Translations under genes and position numbers: made by a program | Shown: positions 8,084-15,530 of the stretch, one piece after another | How positions within the stretch are numbered: position 1 is the first letter of the stretch | How the letters are laid out: every line of letters begins with the position of its first letter | Notes under the pieces: model-generated | The model's input: the letters and a program-made list of their open reading frames with translations, nothing else | What the model was told of the DNA's origin: nothing | Database searches by the model: none | NCBI GenBank assembly: GCA_025455065.1 | Contig: JALONG010000026.1 | Location: forward strand, 1-53,881 | DNA from: Candidatus Kapaibacterium sp. | Lineage (GTDB): Bacteria; Bacteroidota; Ignavibacteria; Kapaibacteriales; UBA4661 | Direction: 5' to 3' | DNA: 53,881 bases

Positions 8084-8260
8084 AGGTTTTTCATCGGGTT
8101 TGAGTTGCACTTTGTCGAGAATTGCCACCGCGCGTTTGCGACGTTGGGAATCTTCTTCCGAAAGCGGAGAAGAACCACCAAGAAATGCCGATGAAATCTC
8201 ATGTTGTGAAGATGGAATAAGCATTTTTATGACGGAAATACTGAAGTGAATTGAGTTCAT
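8018..8260 (-). CDS. small antisense protein, antitoxin-like C-terminus, possibly a remnant
   Basis: An 80-residue frame on the opposite strand to the nos operon. It overlaps the last 66 bases of nosD and fills most of the nosD-nosF gap. Its C-terminal half (RRKRAVAILDK...KPLTMKEIVEECRIVRAEL) is a charged amphipathic helix with a (T/L)-M-x-E-I-V-x-E-x-R-x-x-R pattern seen at the end of short antitoxin-like proteins. This is pattern recall, not a confirmed match. No toxin gene lies beside it. It could be an orphan antitoxin, the remnant of a toxin-antitoxin pair, or a chance frame; the otherwise long gap inside the operon favours something having inserted. The start was taken at ATG 8260; ATG 8299 would overlap the region just before nosF. 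Confidence 0.4.
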   Translation of the reverse strand: MNSIHFSISVIKMLIPSSQHEISSAFLGGSSPLSEEDSQRRKRAVAILDKVQLKPDEKPLTMKEIVEECRIVRAELCQYV

Positions 8261-8313
8261 TTTCAAAATACTATTTTTTTGTTCAAAACCCGCATACAAT
8301 CACGATAACGACC

Positions 8314-9075
8314 ATGATTGAACTACACAATATCACCAAACGCTTCGGCTCTCAGACGGTGCTGAATAGTCTGAATCTCCGATTTGAAGCGGGTTCTGTA
8401 ACGGCGGTCTTGGGTCCGAACGGTTCGGGCAAAACAACGCTGATGAAAACGATTCTTGGTTTGGTGCGCCCGGATAGCGGTGAAATCGTGCTTTGCGGGG
8501 AGACGGTTATTCGCGGTGGGAACAAAGCAAAAAACGATGATGCCGATTACCGCAAGTCAATAGGCTATATGCCGCAAATTGCGCGGTTTCAAGAAAACAT
8601 CACGGCAAGGGAACTTCTCGCAATGGTGCGGGATATACGCGAGGAAGCCACAAATGAACACGTGTTGCTGCGGCAAGATGAACTATGCACAATGTTTGCT
8701 CTTGCGCCGCACCTCGACAAGCCTCTTAAAACCTTGTCCGGTGGGACGCGGCAAAAAGTCAGTGCGGTGATTGCGCTGATGTTCGAGCCGCAAATTCTCA
8801 TGCTAGACGAACCAACCGCAGGGCTTGACCCTGTGAGCGCAAGCACGCTGAAAGACCTGATTTTTCAAGAGCGTGAGGCAGGAAAAACGGTCTTGCTCAC
8901 ATCGCATATTTTAAGTGAAGTGCAGGAACTCGCCGGTACGATTGTGTTTTTGTTGGAAGGAAACTGCATTTTTCAAGGACAAAGCGCAGAATTACTCGCT
9001 TCCACCGGTGAGAGGACGTTGGAACGAGCCATTGCGAGGCTTTTGCAAGGCTCGCCCCTTGAGCGCACCACCTAA
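8314..9075 (+). CDS. nosF: ABC transporter ATPase NosF
   Basis: A 253-residue ABC ATPase with Walker A (GPNGSGKTT, about residues 35-43), the Q-loop region (YMPQIARF), signature LSGGTRQKV and Walker B LMLDEPTAGLDP. This set is typical of NosF, which energises NosY during maturation of the NosZ CuZ site, probably by exporting a sulfur species. The frame continues upstream to 8251, but ATG 8314 begins the normal MIELHNITKRFG start. It lies 230 bp after nosD and 52 bp before nosY. By itself the protein could be any drug or copper ABC ATPase; the neighbours make NosF the clear reading. Confidence 0.93.
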   Translation: MIELHNITKRFGSQTVLNSLNLRFEAGSVTAVLGPNGSGKTTLMKTILGLVRPDSGEIVLCGETVIRGGNKAKNDDADYRKSIGYMPQIARFQENITARELLAMVRDIREEATNEHVLLRQDELCTMFALAPHLDKPLKTLSGGTRQKVSAVIALMFEPQILMLDEPTAGLDPVSASTLKDLIFQEREAGKTVLLTSHILSEVQELAGTIVFLLEGNCIFQGQSAELLASTGERTLERAIARLLQGSPLERTT

Positions 9076-9090
9076 CCGACTTCAAAAAAC

Positions 9091-9125
9091 CAAAAACGAA
9101 AAACGAAAAACGAAAAACCAAAAAC
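9091..9125 (+). repeat. 7-bp tandem repeat directly upstream of nosY
   Basis: Five consecutive 7-base units, (C/G)AAAAAC, run from 9091 to 9125, preceded by one imperfect unit (9083-9090). They fill the space between the nosF stop and the nosY ATG at 9128, where a ribosome-binding site would normally lie. No Shine-Dalgarno is present; the A-rich tract may serve translation initiation instead. Confidence 0.75.
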
Positions 9126-9127
9126 CA

Positions 9128-9919
9128 ATGAACACTGTAATAAAACTCACGCGCTACGGCATAGTGAGCAGCGCACGAAGCCTGTGGGTGATGGGCTATG
9201 CTGCTTTTTTTCTTCTCGCAAGTGAAGGCTTGATGCGGTTTGGCGGGGATTCTGCGAAAGCTGTGGCCAGCCTCTTGAATGTGGTTTTGCTGCTTATTCC
9301 GCTTGTGAGCATCGTTATCGGCACGATGACGGTTTACAACAACCGCGATTACACGGAATTGCTGCTTTCACAGCCCATTCGGCGTAAACACTTGTTTGTG
9401 GGGCAGTATTTGGGTTTTGCATTGCCTTTGTGCGCGGCGTATTTGTTCGGTGTTGGTGTGCCTCTTGTGGCGAGGCTCGCGCAAGCATCGGAACAAACAG
9501 GCGTTGTGGTGATGCTTCTTGCCACAGGAACAGCATTAACACTCATTTTTACGGCACTTGCGTTTGTTGTCGCCACGCGCTTCGATGACCGCGCTTTTGG
9601 TTTGGGAGCGGCTTTGCTGCTTTGGCTCACGGCTGCGGCACTCTATGACGGCTTGATGCTGGCGGTGATTTGGCAATTCCGCGAATACCCGCTTGAAATG
9701 CCTGTTTTGGCAATGAGTATCTTCAACCCGATAGATTTAGCGCGGACACTGGTAATGCTGAAGTTCGATGTCGCCGCACTCATGGGCTATACAGGCGCGG
9801 TGTTCGAGAAATTTTTCGGAACGGCATTTGGTATGACCGTTGCCGCAAGTGCGCTTCTGTTCTGGCTCGGAGCGCCATTTTTTGCTGGGTTGAGAATGTT
9901 TGCACGGAAAGATTTTTAA
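9128..9919 (+). CDS. nosY: ABC transporter permease NosY
   Basis: A 263-residue integral membrane protein with about six hydrophobic helices, for example near residues 20-38, 48-68, 95-125, 130-160, 170-195 and 240-258. It has the ABC-2 type permease features of NosY (IGTMTVYNNRDYTELLLSQPI, then IFNPIDLARTLVM). With NosF and NosD it forms the transporter complex for CuZ assembly. The frame runs upstream to 8915 inside nosF, but ATG 9128 matches the family start and follows the nosF stop. Spacing to nosF is 52 bp and is filled by a 7-bp tandem repeat. Confidence 0.92.
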   Translation: MNTVIKLTRYGIVSSARSLWVMGYAAFFLLASEGLMRFGGDSAKAVASLLNVVLLLIPLVSIVIGTMTVYNNRDYTELLLSQPIRRKHLFVGQYLGFALPLCAAYLFGVGVPLVARLAQASEQTGVVVMLLATGTALTLIFTALAFVVATRFDDRAFGLGAALLLWLTAAALYDGLMLAVIWQFREYPLEMPVLAMSIFNPIDLARTLVMLKFDVAALMGYTGAVFEKFFGTAFGMTVAASALLFWLGAPFFAGLRMFARKDF

Positions 9920-9923
9920 GCAA

Positions 9924-9971
9924 TTTTTTCACACAATGTTATTTCACTTTTTTCACACAATGTTGTTTCAC
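9924..9971 (+). promoter_or_regulatory. two tandem 24-bp direct repeats before the fasciclin gene
   Basis: Two adjacent 24-base copies (9924-9947 and 9948-9971), TTTTTTCACACAATGTT(A/G)TTTCAC, differ at one base. They occupy the short gap between nosY and the fasciclin gene. Tandem identical sites before a start suggest a regulator-binding region or a recent duplication. The binding protein is unknown; the cluster's own Rrf2 proteins are candidates. Confidence 0.5.
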
Positions 9972-9990
9972 TATTACATGAAGGAAACAT

Positions 9991-10563
9991 ATGAAACCCT
10001 CGAAAATCCACTACGGTTCGGTGCTTGCCATTGCACTCATGCTTGTCTTGAGCATTGGGTGTAATAAGCAGGAAGATGCCGCAAAGAGCGAAGACAACCA
10101 GCAATCAAGCCAATCGGTAGCCGGAGGGCAGGAAAATGTTCAGGATGATGAATCCATGAAAGATATTGTTAAAGTGGCTGTTGGCTCGAAAGACCACACC
10201 ACGCTTGTTGCTGCCTTGAAAGCGGCGGATTTGGTTACGTCTATGGCTAATGCCGGACCGTTTACGGTGTTTGCGCCCACCAATGCCGCTTTTGAAAAAC
10301 TTCCAGCAGGAACGGTAGAAACGCTGCTCAAGCCTGAAAACAAGGGCAAACTGGCGGATGTGCTGTATCATCATGTGATGACTTCTGCACTGGAGGCAGA
10401 CAGTTTCACCGATGGGCAGGCACTCACGATGTTCGACGGCAAACCCGCAAAAATTACGAAAAAAGACGGCACGATGTACATTGACGACGCAAAAGTGCTT
10501 GCTTCCGTGCGGGCTTCCAACGGCGTTGTCCATGTTGTGGATGCTGTTGTGTTAGCGAAATAA
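9991..10563 (+). CDS. fasciclin (FAS1) domain lipoprotein
   Basis: A 190-residue exported protein with a lipobox ending at C24 (LSIGC), an acidic Gln/Ser-rich linker, then one FAS1 domain (about residues 50-190). The domain has both conserved blocks: H1 GPFTVFAPTNAAFEKLP and H2 near the end (VVHVVDAVVL). FAS1 domains mediate adhesion or protein contacts; in this operon the protein may be an accessory envelope factor for nitrous oxide reduction, but no direct role is known. It lies 71 bp after nosY with the tandem 24-bp repeats between. AAGGAA precedes the ATG. The second Rrf2 gene follows after 16 bp, so the two are probably cotranscribed. Confidence 0.9.
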   Translation: MKPSKIHYGSVLAIALMLVLSIGCNKQEDAAKSEDNQQSSQSVAGGQENVQDDESMKDIVKVAVGSKDHTTLVAALKAADLVTSMANAGPFTVFAPTNAAFEKLPAGTVETLLKPENKGKLADVLYHHVMTSALEADSFTDGQALTMFDGKPAKITKKDGTMYIDDAKVLASVRASNGVVHVVDAVVLAK

Positions 10564-10579
10564 ATTTTTTTGAAAAACT

Positions 10580-11002
10580 ATGCTCTCCAACGCTTGCGCT
10601 TACGGGCTTCGTGCAATGATGTACCTTGCGAGGCAGCCTCAGATGGAATATACTGCCATTGACGAAGTTGCCTCCGCAGTACATTTGCCCAAAGCTTTTC
10701 TCCGCAAAATCATGAACAAACTTGTTCGTGCCGGATTAGTGGAATCGGTGCGGGGCGCAGGCGGAGGAGTGCGGCTTTTGCGAGAACCAAGCAATATCCG
10801 CGTGTACGAAATTGTTCTTGCCGTTGATGGCGATAAGCGCTTCACGCGCTGTATGCTGCATTTTGACCAATGCAATTCCGAGGAGCCGTGTGCTTTTCAT
10901 GCTGAATGGGCAAAACAGCGCACGATGATTCAAGAACGCCTACAAGCACTTAGCTTAAAAGAGGTTGCAGAAACAATGCGGAAATTTTATTTGGATGCCT
11001 GA
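10580..11002 (+). CDS. second Rrf2-family regulator of the nos cluster
   Basis: A 140-residue Rrf2 protein starting MLSNACAYGLRAMMYLA, with a winged helix (AIDEVASAVHLPKAFLRKIMNKL), the wing GGGVRLL, and three cysteines C91-x6-C98-x5-C104. That spacing is identical to the first Rrf2 protein at 2013, so both likely hold an Fe-S cluster. It lies 16 bp after the fasciclin gene, at the end of the cluster. The two regulators differ in length and sequence, so they are paralogues rather than a recent copy. They may sense NO and oxygen or redox separately, or act together; this is inference. Confidence 0.88.
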   Translation: MLSNACAYGLRAMMYLARQPQMEYTAIDEVASAVHLPKAFLRKIMNKLVRAGLVESVRGAGGGVRLLREPSNIRVYEIVLAVDGDKRFTRCMLHFDQCNSEEPCAFHAEWAKQRTMIQERLQALSLKEVAETMRKFYLDA

Positions 11003-11151
11003 CATTTTTGTCCGAAATTTGCTGGTTATTCGTTATCACGCTCAAAAAGGATTCAGGGAAACTATGGCAACTTGAATTCACGCAAGATTAATGTGCCCAA
11101 AGAGAGGAACTGTCCTTTTCGAGTTTCTATCCGTAATTATTTCGGACAATT

Positions 11152-12570
11152 ATGAAATTTCACCAAGGATTTTCGGCAAAAACGCGGTTTTTGCTGGTGG
11201 GCATTGCTTTTGGTACCTGCTTTCCGGTAATCGCGGCGGTCATTCGTACCGTACAATATGGCTTCTCAGCCCTTAGCACCAAGATCGCAAACGATCCATT
11301 GCTTTGGATTATATTTACTGCGCCAGTGTTTCTTGGAGGGGCGGCGTATATCGCCGGAACGCTCCAACACAAGGCGGAAATGGCAAATATTTTGCTTGCT
11401 GAAGAAAAGGCATCGGTGCAACGAAAAGTGGACGAAAGTGTAGCAGTTATTGCGGCGCAACAGGAGGAGGCGCATCAAAAAGATGTCGCCGCTTTGCAAG
11501 CAATTCAAGAGGATAAGAATTACCTCGAAGAGCGCGTCTATACTCTTTTGGGCGCGATGCACGAAGTGGCTCAAGGGAATTTGACGGTATCGGTACAACC
11601 TCTGCGCGAAGACCACATTGGCGAGCTTTACAAAGGCTTTAATGCAGCATTGGCGAGTATGAGCGCGTTAGTTCGGCAGATTTCCAATGCTGTCGAAGAA
11701 ACGGTCAATGCAACGGCAGCAATCTCACAAGAATCAAGGCAGGTAGCCACAGGAACGCGGGCGCAAACCGAACAAGTAGGAAATATTGCCGCCGCCGTTG
11801 AAGAGACCGTTGTAACGATTGGAGAATCGAACAGGCAATTATCCGTAGCCTCGGATGAAGCGGAATCAGCCCGCAAAGTGGCGGTTCACGGTAATGCAGT
11901 AATTCACGACATTACGACAAGTATTGATGCAATTTCGCGTGTCGTCGAACAGGCTTCCGAGACCATTAAAGACTTGGGAACAAGTAGTGAAGCCATCAGC
12001 GAGATTGCCAAGGTTATTGACGAAATAGCAGACCAAACGAATCTTTTGGCTCTCAATGCTGCTATCGAAGCAGCACGCGCAGGTGAGCAGGGACGAGGTT
12101 TTGCGGTAGTCGCCGATGAAGTCCGCAAACTTGCCGAGCGTACACAACAAGCGACAAAAGAAATTTCTTCTACGGTGAGACACGTTCAACATCGCACACA
12201 AGATGCTGTCCGCGAAATTGCAAGCGGCGTACGGGAAGTGCAGAAAGGGCAGGACTCGGTGCAGCATTTAGACGATTTTTTGAGAAATGTGATTCAACGC
12301 TCTGAGCGGGTGTCGGATATTTTAACACACTTGGCAACAGCAAGTGAGCAACACTCCAAAGCTACGGAAGAAATTGCCCAACACGTTCACAGCATTGTTC
12401 AAACCACGCAGCAAGCGGCGTTAGCTGTGCAGGAAACTTCGTACAGCATTAAAAGTCTGGAAAAATTAGCAGAGCATTTGCAAGATGTTTCTGAACAATT
12501 TCAAGTTGCTGAAAATATCACAAATACAAGCTCAAAAGAATATCCGGCACTACGGGTTGGTACGAAATAG
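11152..12570 (+). CDS. methyl-accepting chemotaxis protein without a large periplasmic domain
   Basis: A 472-residue chemoreceptor. Two hydrophobic helices lie at about residues 13-31 and 49-67 with only ~17 residues between, so there is no periplasmic ligand domain. A coiled coil and HAMP-like segment follow (about 70-180), then the long MCP signalling domain with the highly conserved hairpin tip [40 protein letters not shown] (within about residues 284-330), which contacts CheA/CheW. It probably senses membrane state, redox or a cytoplasmic signal. No che genes are nearby, so it works with a system encoded elsewhere. It follows the nos cluster by 150 bp and could be separate from it. Confidence 0.93.
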   Translation: MKFHQGFSAKTRFLLVGIAFGTCFPVIAAVIRTVQYGFSALSTKIANDPLLWIIFTAPVFLGGAAYIAGTLQHKAEMANILLAEEKASVQRKVDESVAVIAAQQEEAHQKDVAALQAIQEDKNYLEERVYTLLGAMHEVAQGNLTVSVQPLREDHIGELYKGFNAALASMSALVRQISNAVEETVNATAAISQESRQVATGTRAQTEQVGNIAAAVEETVVTIGESNRQLSVASDEAESARKVAVHGNAVIHDITTSIDAISRVVEQASETIKDLGTSSEAISEIAKVIDEIADQTNLLALNAAIEAARAGEQGRGFAVVADEVRKLAERTQQATKEISSTVRHVQHRTQDAVREIASGVREVQKGQDSVQHLDDFLRNVIQRSERVSDILTHLATASEQHSKATEEIAQHVHSIVQTTQQAALAVQETSYSIKSLEKLAEHLQDVSEQFQVAENITNTSSKEYPALRVGTK

Positions 12571-12603
12571 CGTACAAATTTTTTTCACTGAGCAATTTTT
12601 TCG

Positions 12604-12611
12604 TAAGTTTG
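12604..12611 (+). promoter_or_regulatory. possible Bacteroidota-type -7 box (TAAGTTTG)
   Basis: TAAGTTTG fits TAnnTTTG and ends 5 bases before the ATG of the small Cys protein at 12617, implying a near-leaderless transcript. The -33 element is weak (T-run at 12581-12585), so this is only a candidate. Confidence 0.35.
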
Positions 12612-12616
12612 AGTCT

Positions 12617-13009
12617 ATGCTACGCAAACTTTTCATACTGCCACTCTGTATTGCATACCTAGCCATGACGTGCCGTGTGGTGATGCCGCTTGTGAATTAT
12701 TGGGTGAACCACGATTCCTACGCGGAACGCTGCGAAAACAAGGCAAAACCAGAGTTGGAGTGCGATGGAAATTGCCAAATGGAAAAAGAAATTGCTGAAG
12801 CAGCCCAAGACGACAACTCACCGCAAAGCCAGACTACGCCTCAGTCCCAGCGTACAAACACAAACGAAACACCCGAACTTTTTCATCTTCTCACGGACGC
12901 TCCCAAATTTGCTTCCCCTGAAACAGGAACCGCGTCGTTCCTTGCTTTTGTCAATACTGCACTTCTTTTCGGCGTAGGAACTGTGCCGTTCCAGCCGCCG
13001 CGTGGTTAA
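12617..13009 (+). CDS. small exported protein with CENK...CDGNC motif, associated with TonB/PepSY metal uptake
   Basis: A 130-residue protein with an N-terminal hydrophobic signal or anchor (about residues 4-22), then a short conserved-looking stretch with C39, C49 and C53 (CENKAKPELECDGNC). A Gln/Thr/Asn-rich linker and a final hydrophobic segment (about 108-122) follow. Short proteins with a CENKxKPExxCxGxC pattern are often encoded just before TonB-dependent receptors of metal-uptake loci in Bacteroidota; the cysteines may bind metal. Start chosen at ATG 12617: the frame extends to 12485 inside the chemoreceptor, but 12617 follows its stop and gives the signal. The TonB receptor starts 126 bp downstream. 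Confidence 0.7.
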   Translation: MLRKLFILPLCIAYLAMTCRVVMPLVNYWVNHDSYAERCENKAKPELECDGNCQMEKEIAEAAQDDNSPQSQTTPQSQRTNTNETPELFHLLTDAPKFASPETGTASFLAFVNTALLFGVGTVPFQPPRG

Positions 13010-13033
13010 TTACCCCGTCTCGTTAATTACCCC
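13005..13033 (+). repeat. 17-bp tandem duplication at the end of the Cys-protein gene
   Basis: GTTAATTACCCC occurs at 13005-13016 and again at 13022-13033 with similar following bases (17-base step). The first copy contains the stop codon of the upstream gene. Confidence 0.6.
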
Positions 13034-13079
13034 TTTTCGTAATTTTTTCTATTCGCCCACTCTGCTTGGGTGATACGAT

Positions 13080-13098
13080 TGCGTGACTAATTCACGCA
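13080..13098. promoter_or_regulatory. perfect inverted repeat before the TonB receptor
   Basis: TGCGTGA (13080-13086) and TCACGCA (13092-13098) flank CTAAT, 37 bases before the receptor ATG. Its size and position fit a dimeric repressor operator, for example for metal control, but the regulator is unknown. A leader-RNA hairpin is the alternative. Confidence 0.45.
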
Positions 13099-13135
13099 GT
13101 TCGCCTTCTACTTTTTTACTACATTCAATAAAACA

Positions 13136-15496
13136 ATGAAAACTACTCTTCTCAAAAGAGCAGCATTATTGCTGCTTACAGGTGTTTTTATGCCTTTAGG
13201 GCTTTTCGCTCAAAACGAACTTTCCGGCACTATCACCGACCAATTCACCCGCGAAGCACTCTCCGGCGCACGAATCTTGGTCAAAGGCACGAAAACAGGT
13301 ACGGTGGCAAATGCTAACGGAAAATTTACACTCAAAACCGCATCAACACTTGCTGCGGAAGACATCATCACAATTTCAATGCTGGGCTACAAAACCAAGC
13401 ATATCGCCGTAAGCGAGGTGCTGTCGGGTGTTCAGGTTGAACTCGCTCCGCAGGTGATTACCTCGCAGCAAGTCGCCGTTACCGCCAATCGCCAATCGCA
13501 GTTGCGCTCGGAAATGCCTGTGGCGGTGAGCGTTGTGAGCAAGCAGCTTATCGAAGAAACCAAGCCCGCAATGATGTACGAAATTTTGAATAAAGTGCCA
13601 GGCGTGGTGATGCAAAATCTTGGCAACGAGCAGCACAGTATGGCTATTCGTTCGCCCATGACCACCCGAGCGCTGTTTCTCTACCTCGAAGACGGCATTC
13701 CGATTCGCACGACGGGCGTTTTCAATCACAATGCGCTTATGGAAATCAACCTTCCAGCCATTCGCGGAATAGATGTTATCAAAGGTCCCGGTTCGGCGAT
13801 GTATGGCGCAAATGCGGTGTCGGGTGCGGTGAATTTCCTTACGCAACGCGCAGGAGTGCGACCAGTCCTTGAGTTTGGTGTGCAAGGCGATAATTTTGGC
13901 TACCAGCGCGGCAATGTGAATCTTGCTAATACCTTTGGCGAAGGCGTTGGCAGTTTGGGCGTGTATGCCGGTGGTTATTACGCGCAGCAAAAAACGTCGT
14001 GGCGCGATTTTAATTCCATGGAAAAGCTCTCCGCCAGCATTCGTGCCGATTACCGCCTTGCCGAACGAACCGCACTCGAACTGACGTATTCGGTAAATAA
14101 TCTTCGGAGCGATATGCCGGGCGGTATTGACAGCCTCATGTATTTTTCGCAACGTTACCCAAGCAATAACACGATTGCCTACCGCGACAACAGAGCGCAG
14201 CGCGGCCGCTTGACGCTTGACCATACCTTTGAAAATAATACTAATATCCGCGCAAGCGTCTTTTACCGCAATAACCAACTGCTGATGTTGCCAAGTTTTC
14301 GTCTGCGCAATGATCCGCGTAACCCACGCGGAGCATTCGGTGAACTCTCGGATTCGCGCTTTACCTCACTTGGCGCGGATGTGCAGTTCCGTACAAGCCT
14401 GATGCTGGGCGATGTTCAGACGAATCTTGTGGCGGGTTTATTTTACGAAAACAGCCCTCACACGGTTCGGGCGAAATTCCTGCGCATCGGGCGCGAAACG
14501 GTGAACGGAAGCACTATCTACAACAGTGTTACCCAGACCGATTCCACGCTGACCAGCTACGATGTGGGTTTGTCGAATATTGCGGGCTATGTGCAGGCTG
14601 AATTTGTGCTGTCGGGGCAGTGGAAAGCTATCGCCGGAGTGCGTTACGACAGGCTTGCCTTTGATTTCAAAAATAATCTTCCTCCAAGCGCATTCACGGG
14701 CGCACCTGACCAAACCACGAGCTACAACAACATTGCGCCGCGGTTTGGCGTGATGTATAACGCCGACGCGGGAACGGGAATGTACGCCAATTACAGCATC
14801 GGTTTTCTGCCACCGGAACTGTCGGAACTTTTTCGCGGTGTGAGCGTTCCCAATCTTTCGCAAGCCTCGTTTAACAACTACGAAGTGGGCGGATATGCGT
14901 CGTTCCTTGACGGTCGGGCTTATCTGGATATGAGTTTGTACCTGCTGGATGGCATCAACGAGGTGATTTCGGTGCAGATAGAGCAGAACGTCTTCCAAAA
15001 TCGCAATGCAGGTGCAACGCGGCATTACGGCGTGGAATTTCAGGTAGGTTTTGTGCCGGTGGATGAAGTGAATATCCGCATTGGCGGCACATATGCACGG
15101 CATATTTTCATGCAATATCGTGAGCGTGTTGGTGCGACAGAGCGTATTTTTGACAACAACGATATGCCGCAAGCACCAGATTTGACGACGTTTTCGGAAA
15201 TAACCTATAAACCAACGTGGCTACCGGGCTTCAGAATTGGCGCGGAATTGCAAACAATGGGGCAGTATTTTCAAGATGTGCAGAACACAAGGAAGTATGC
15301 GGGTCACGCGGTGGTGAATCTGCGGGCGGGCTACAAAATAGGTGGTTTGGATCTGTTCGTGAATGTTCTCAACGTAGCAAATACGCTCTATGCGGAAACC
15401 TCGTCATGGAGCAGTTTTGGGTATTCGTTTACGCCGGCAAACCCGCGTCTAATCAGCGTTGGTGCGTCGTATAATTTAGGAGCATTGTTCAAATAA
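13136..15496 (+). CDS. TonB-dependent outer-membrane receptor with carboxypeptidase-D-like N-domain
   Basis: A 786-residue outer-membrane transporter. It has a signal peptide (residues 1-25), a CarboxypepD-regulatory-like domain (about 28-110, LSGTITDQFTREALSGARILVKGTKTGT), a plug domain (about 125-240, with MEINLPAIRGIDVIKGPGSAMYGANAVSGAVNFLT) and a C-terminal beta-barrel ending in the expected aromatic-containing strand. It would import a metal complex with energy from TonB. It lies between a small Cys protein and a PepSY membrane protein, an arrangement common in copper, iron or siderophore uptake loci. Its place next to the nos cluster, whose NosZ needs up to six copper ions per subunit, makes copper plausible, but substrate cannot be read from sequence. 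Confidence 0.93.
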   Translation: MKTTLLKRAALLLLTGVFMPLGLFAQNELSGTITDQFTREALSGARILVKGTKTGTVANANGKFTLKTASTLAAEDIITISMLGYKTKHIAVSEVLSGVQVELAPQVITSQQVAVTANRQSQLRSEMPVAVSVVSKQLIEETKPAMMYEILNKVPGVVMQNLGNEQHSMAIRSPMTTRALFLYLEDGIPIRTTGVFNHNALMEINLPAIRGIDVIKGPGSAMYGANAVSGAVNFLTQRAGVRPVLEFGVQGDNFGYQRGNVNLANTFGEGVGSLGVYAGGYYAQQKTSWRDFNSMEKLSASIRADYRLAERTALELTYSVNNLRSDMPGGIDSLMYFSQRYPSNNTIAYRDNRAQRGRLTLDHTFENNTNIRASVFYRNNQLLMLPSFRLRNDPRNPRGAFGELSDSRFTSLGADVQFRTSLMLGDVQTNLVAGLFYENSPHTVRAKFLRIGRETVNGSTIYNSVTQTDSTLTSYDVGLSNIAGYVQAEFVLSGQWKAIAGVRYDRLAFDFKNNLPPSAFTGAPDQTTSYNNIAPRFGVMYNADAGTGMYANYSIGFLPPELSELFRGVSVPNLSQASFNNYEVGGYASFLDGRAYLDMSLYLLDGINEVISVQIEQNVFQNRNAGATRHYGVEFQVGFVPVDEVNIRIGGTYARHIFMQYRERVGATERIFDNNDMPQAPDLTTFSEITYKPTWLPGFRIGAELQTMGQYFQDVQNTRKYAGHAVVNLRAGYKIGGLDLFVNVLNVANTLYAETSSWSSFGYSFTPANPRLISVGASYNLGALFK

Positions 15497-15530
15497 ATCT
15501 AGAAATTACCACATATCAAAAAGTATAACC

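Noticed and set aside
11013-11146. GTCCGAAAT and ATTTCGGAC facing each other before the chemoreceptor gene
   Set aside because: Only 9 bases long and over 100 bases apart; too weak to claim as an operator or terminator.
13376-14278. 300-codon minus-strand frame opposite the TonB receptor
   Set aside because: It lies fully inside a clear TonB receptor gene and its translation is not like any protein family.
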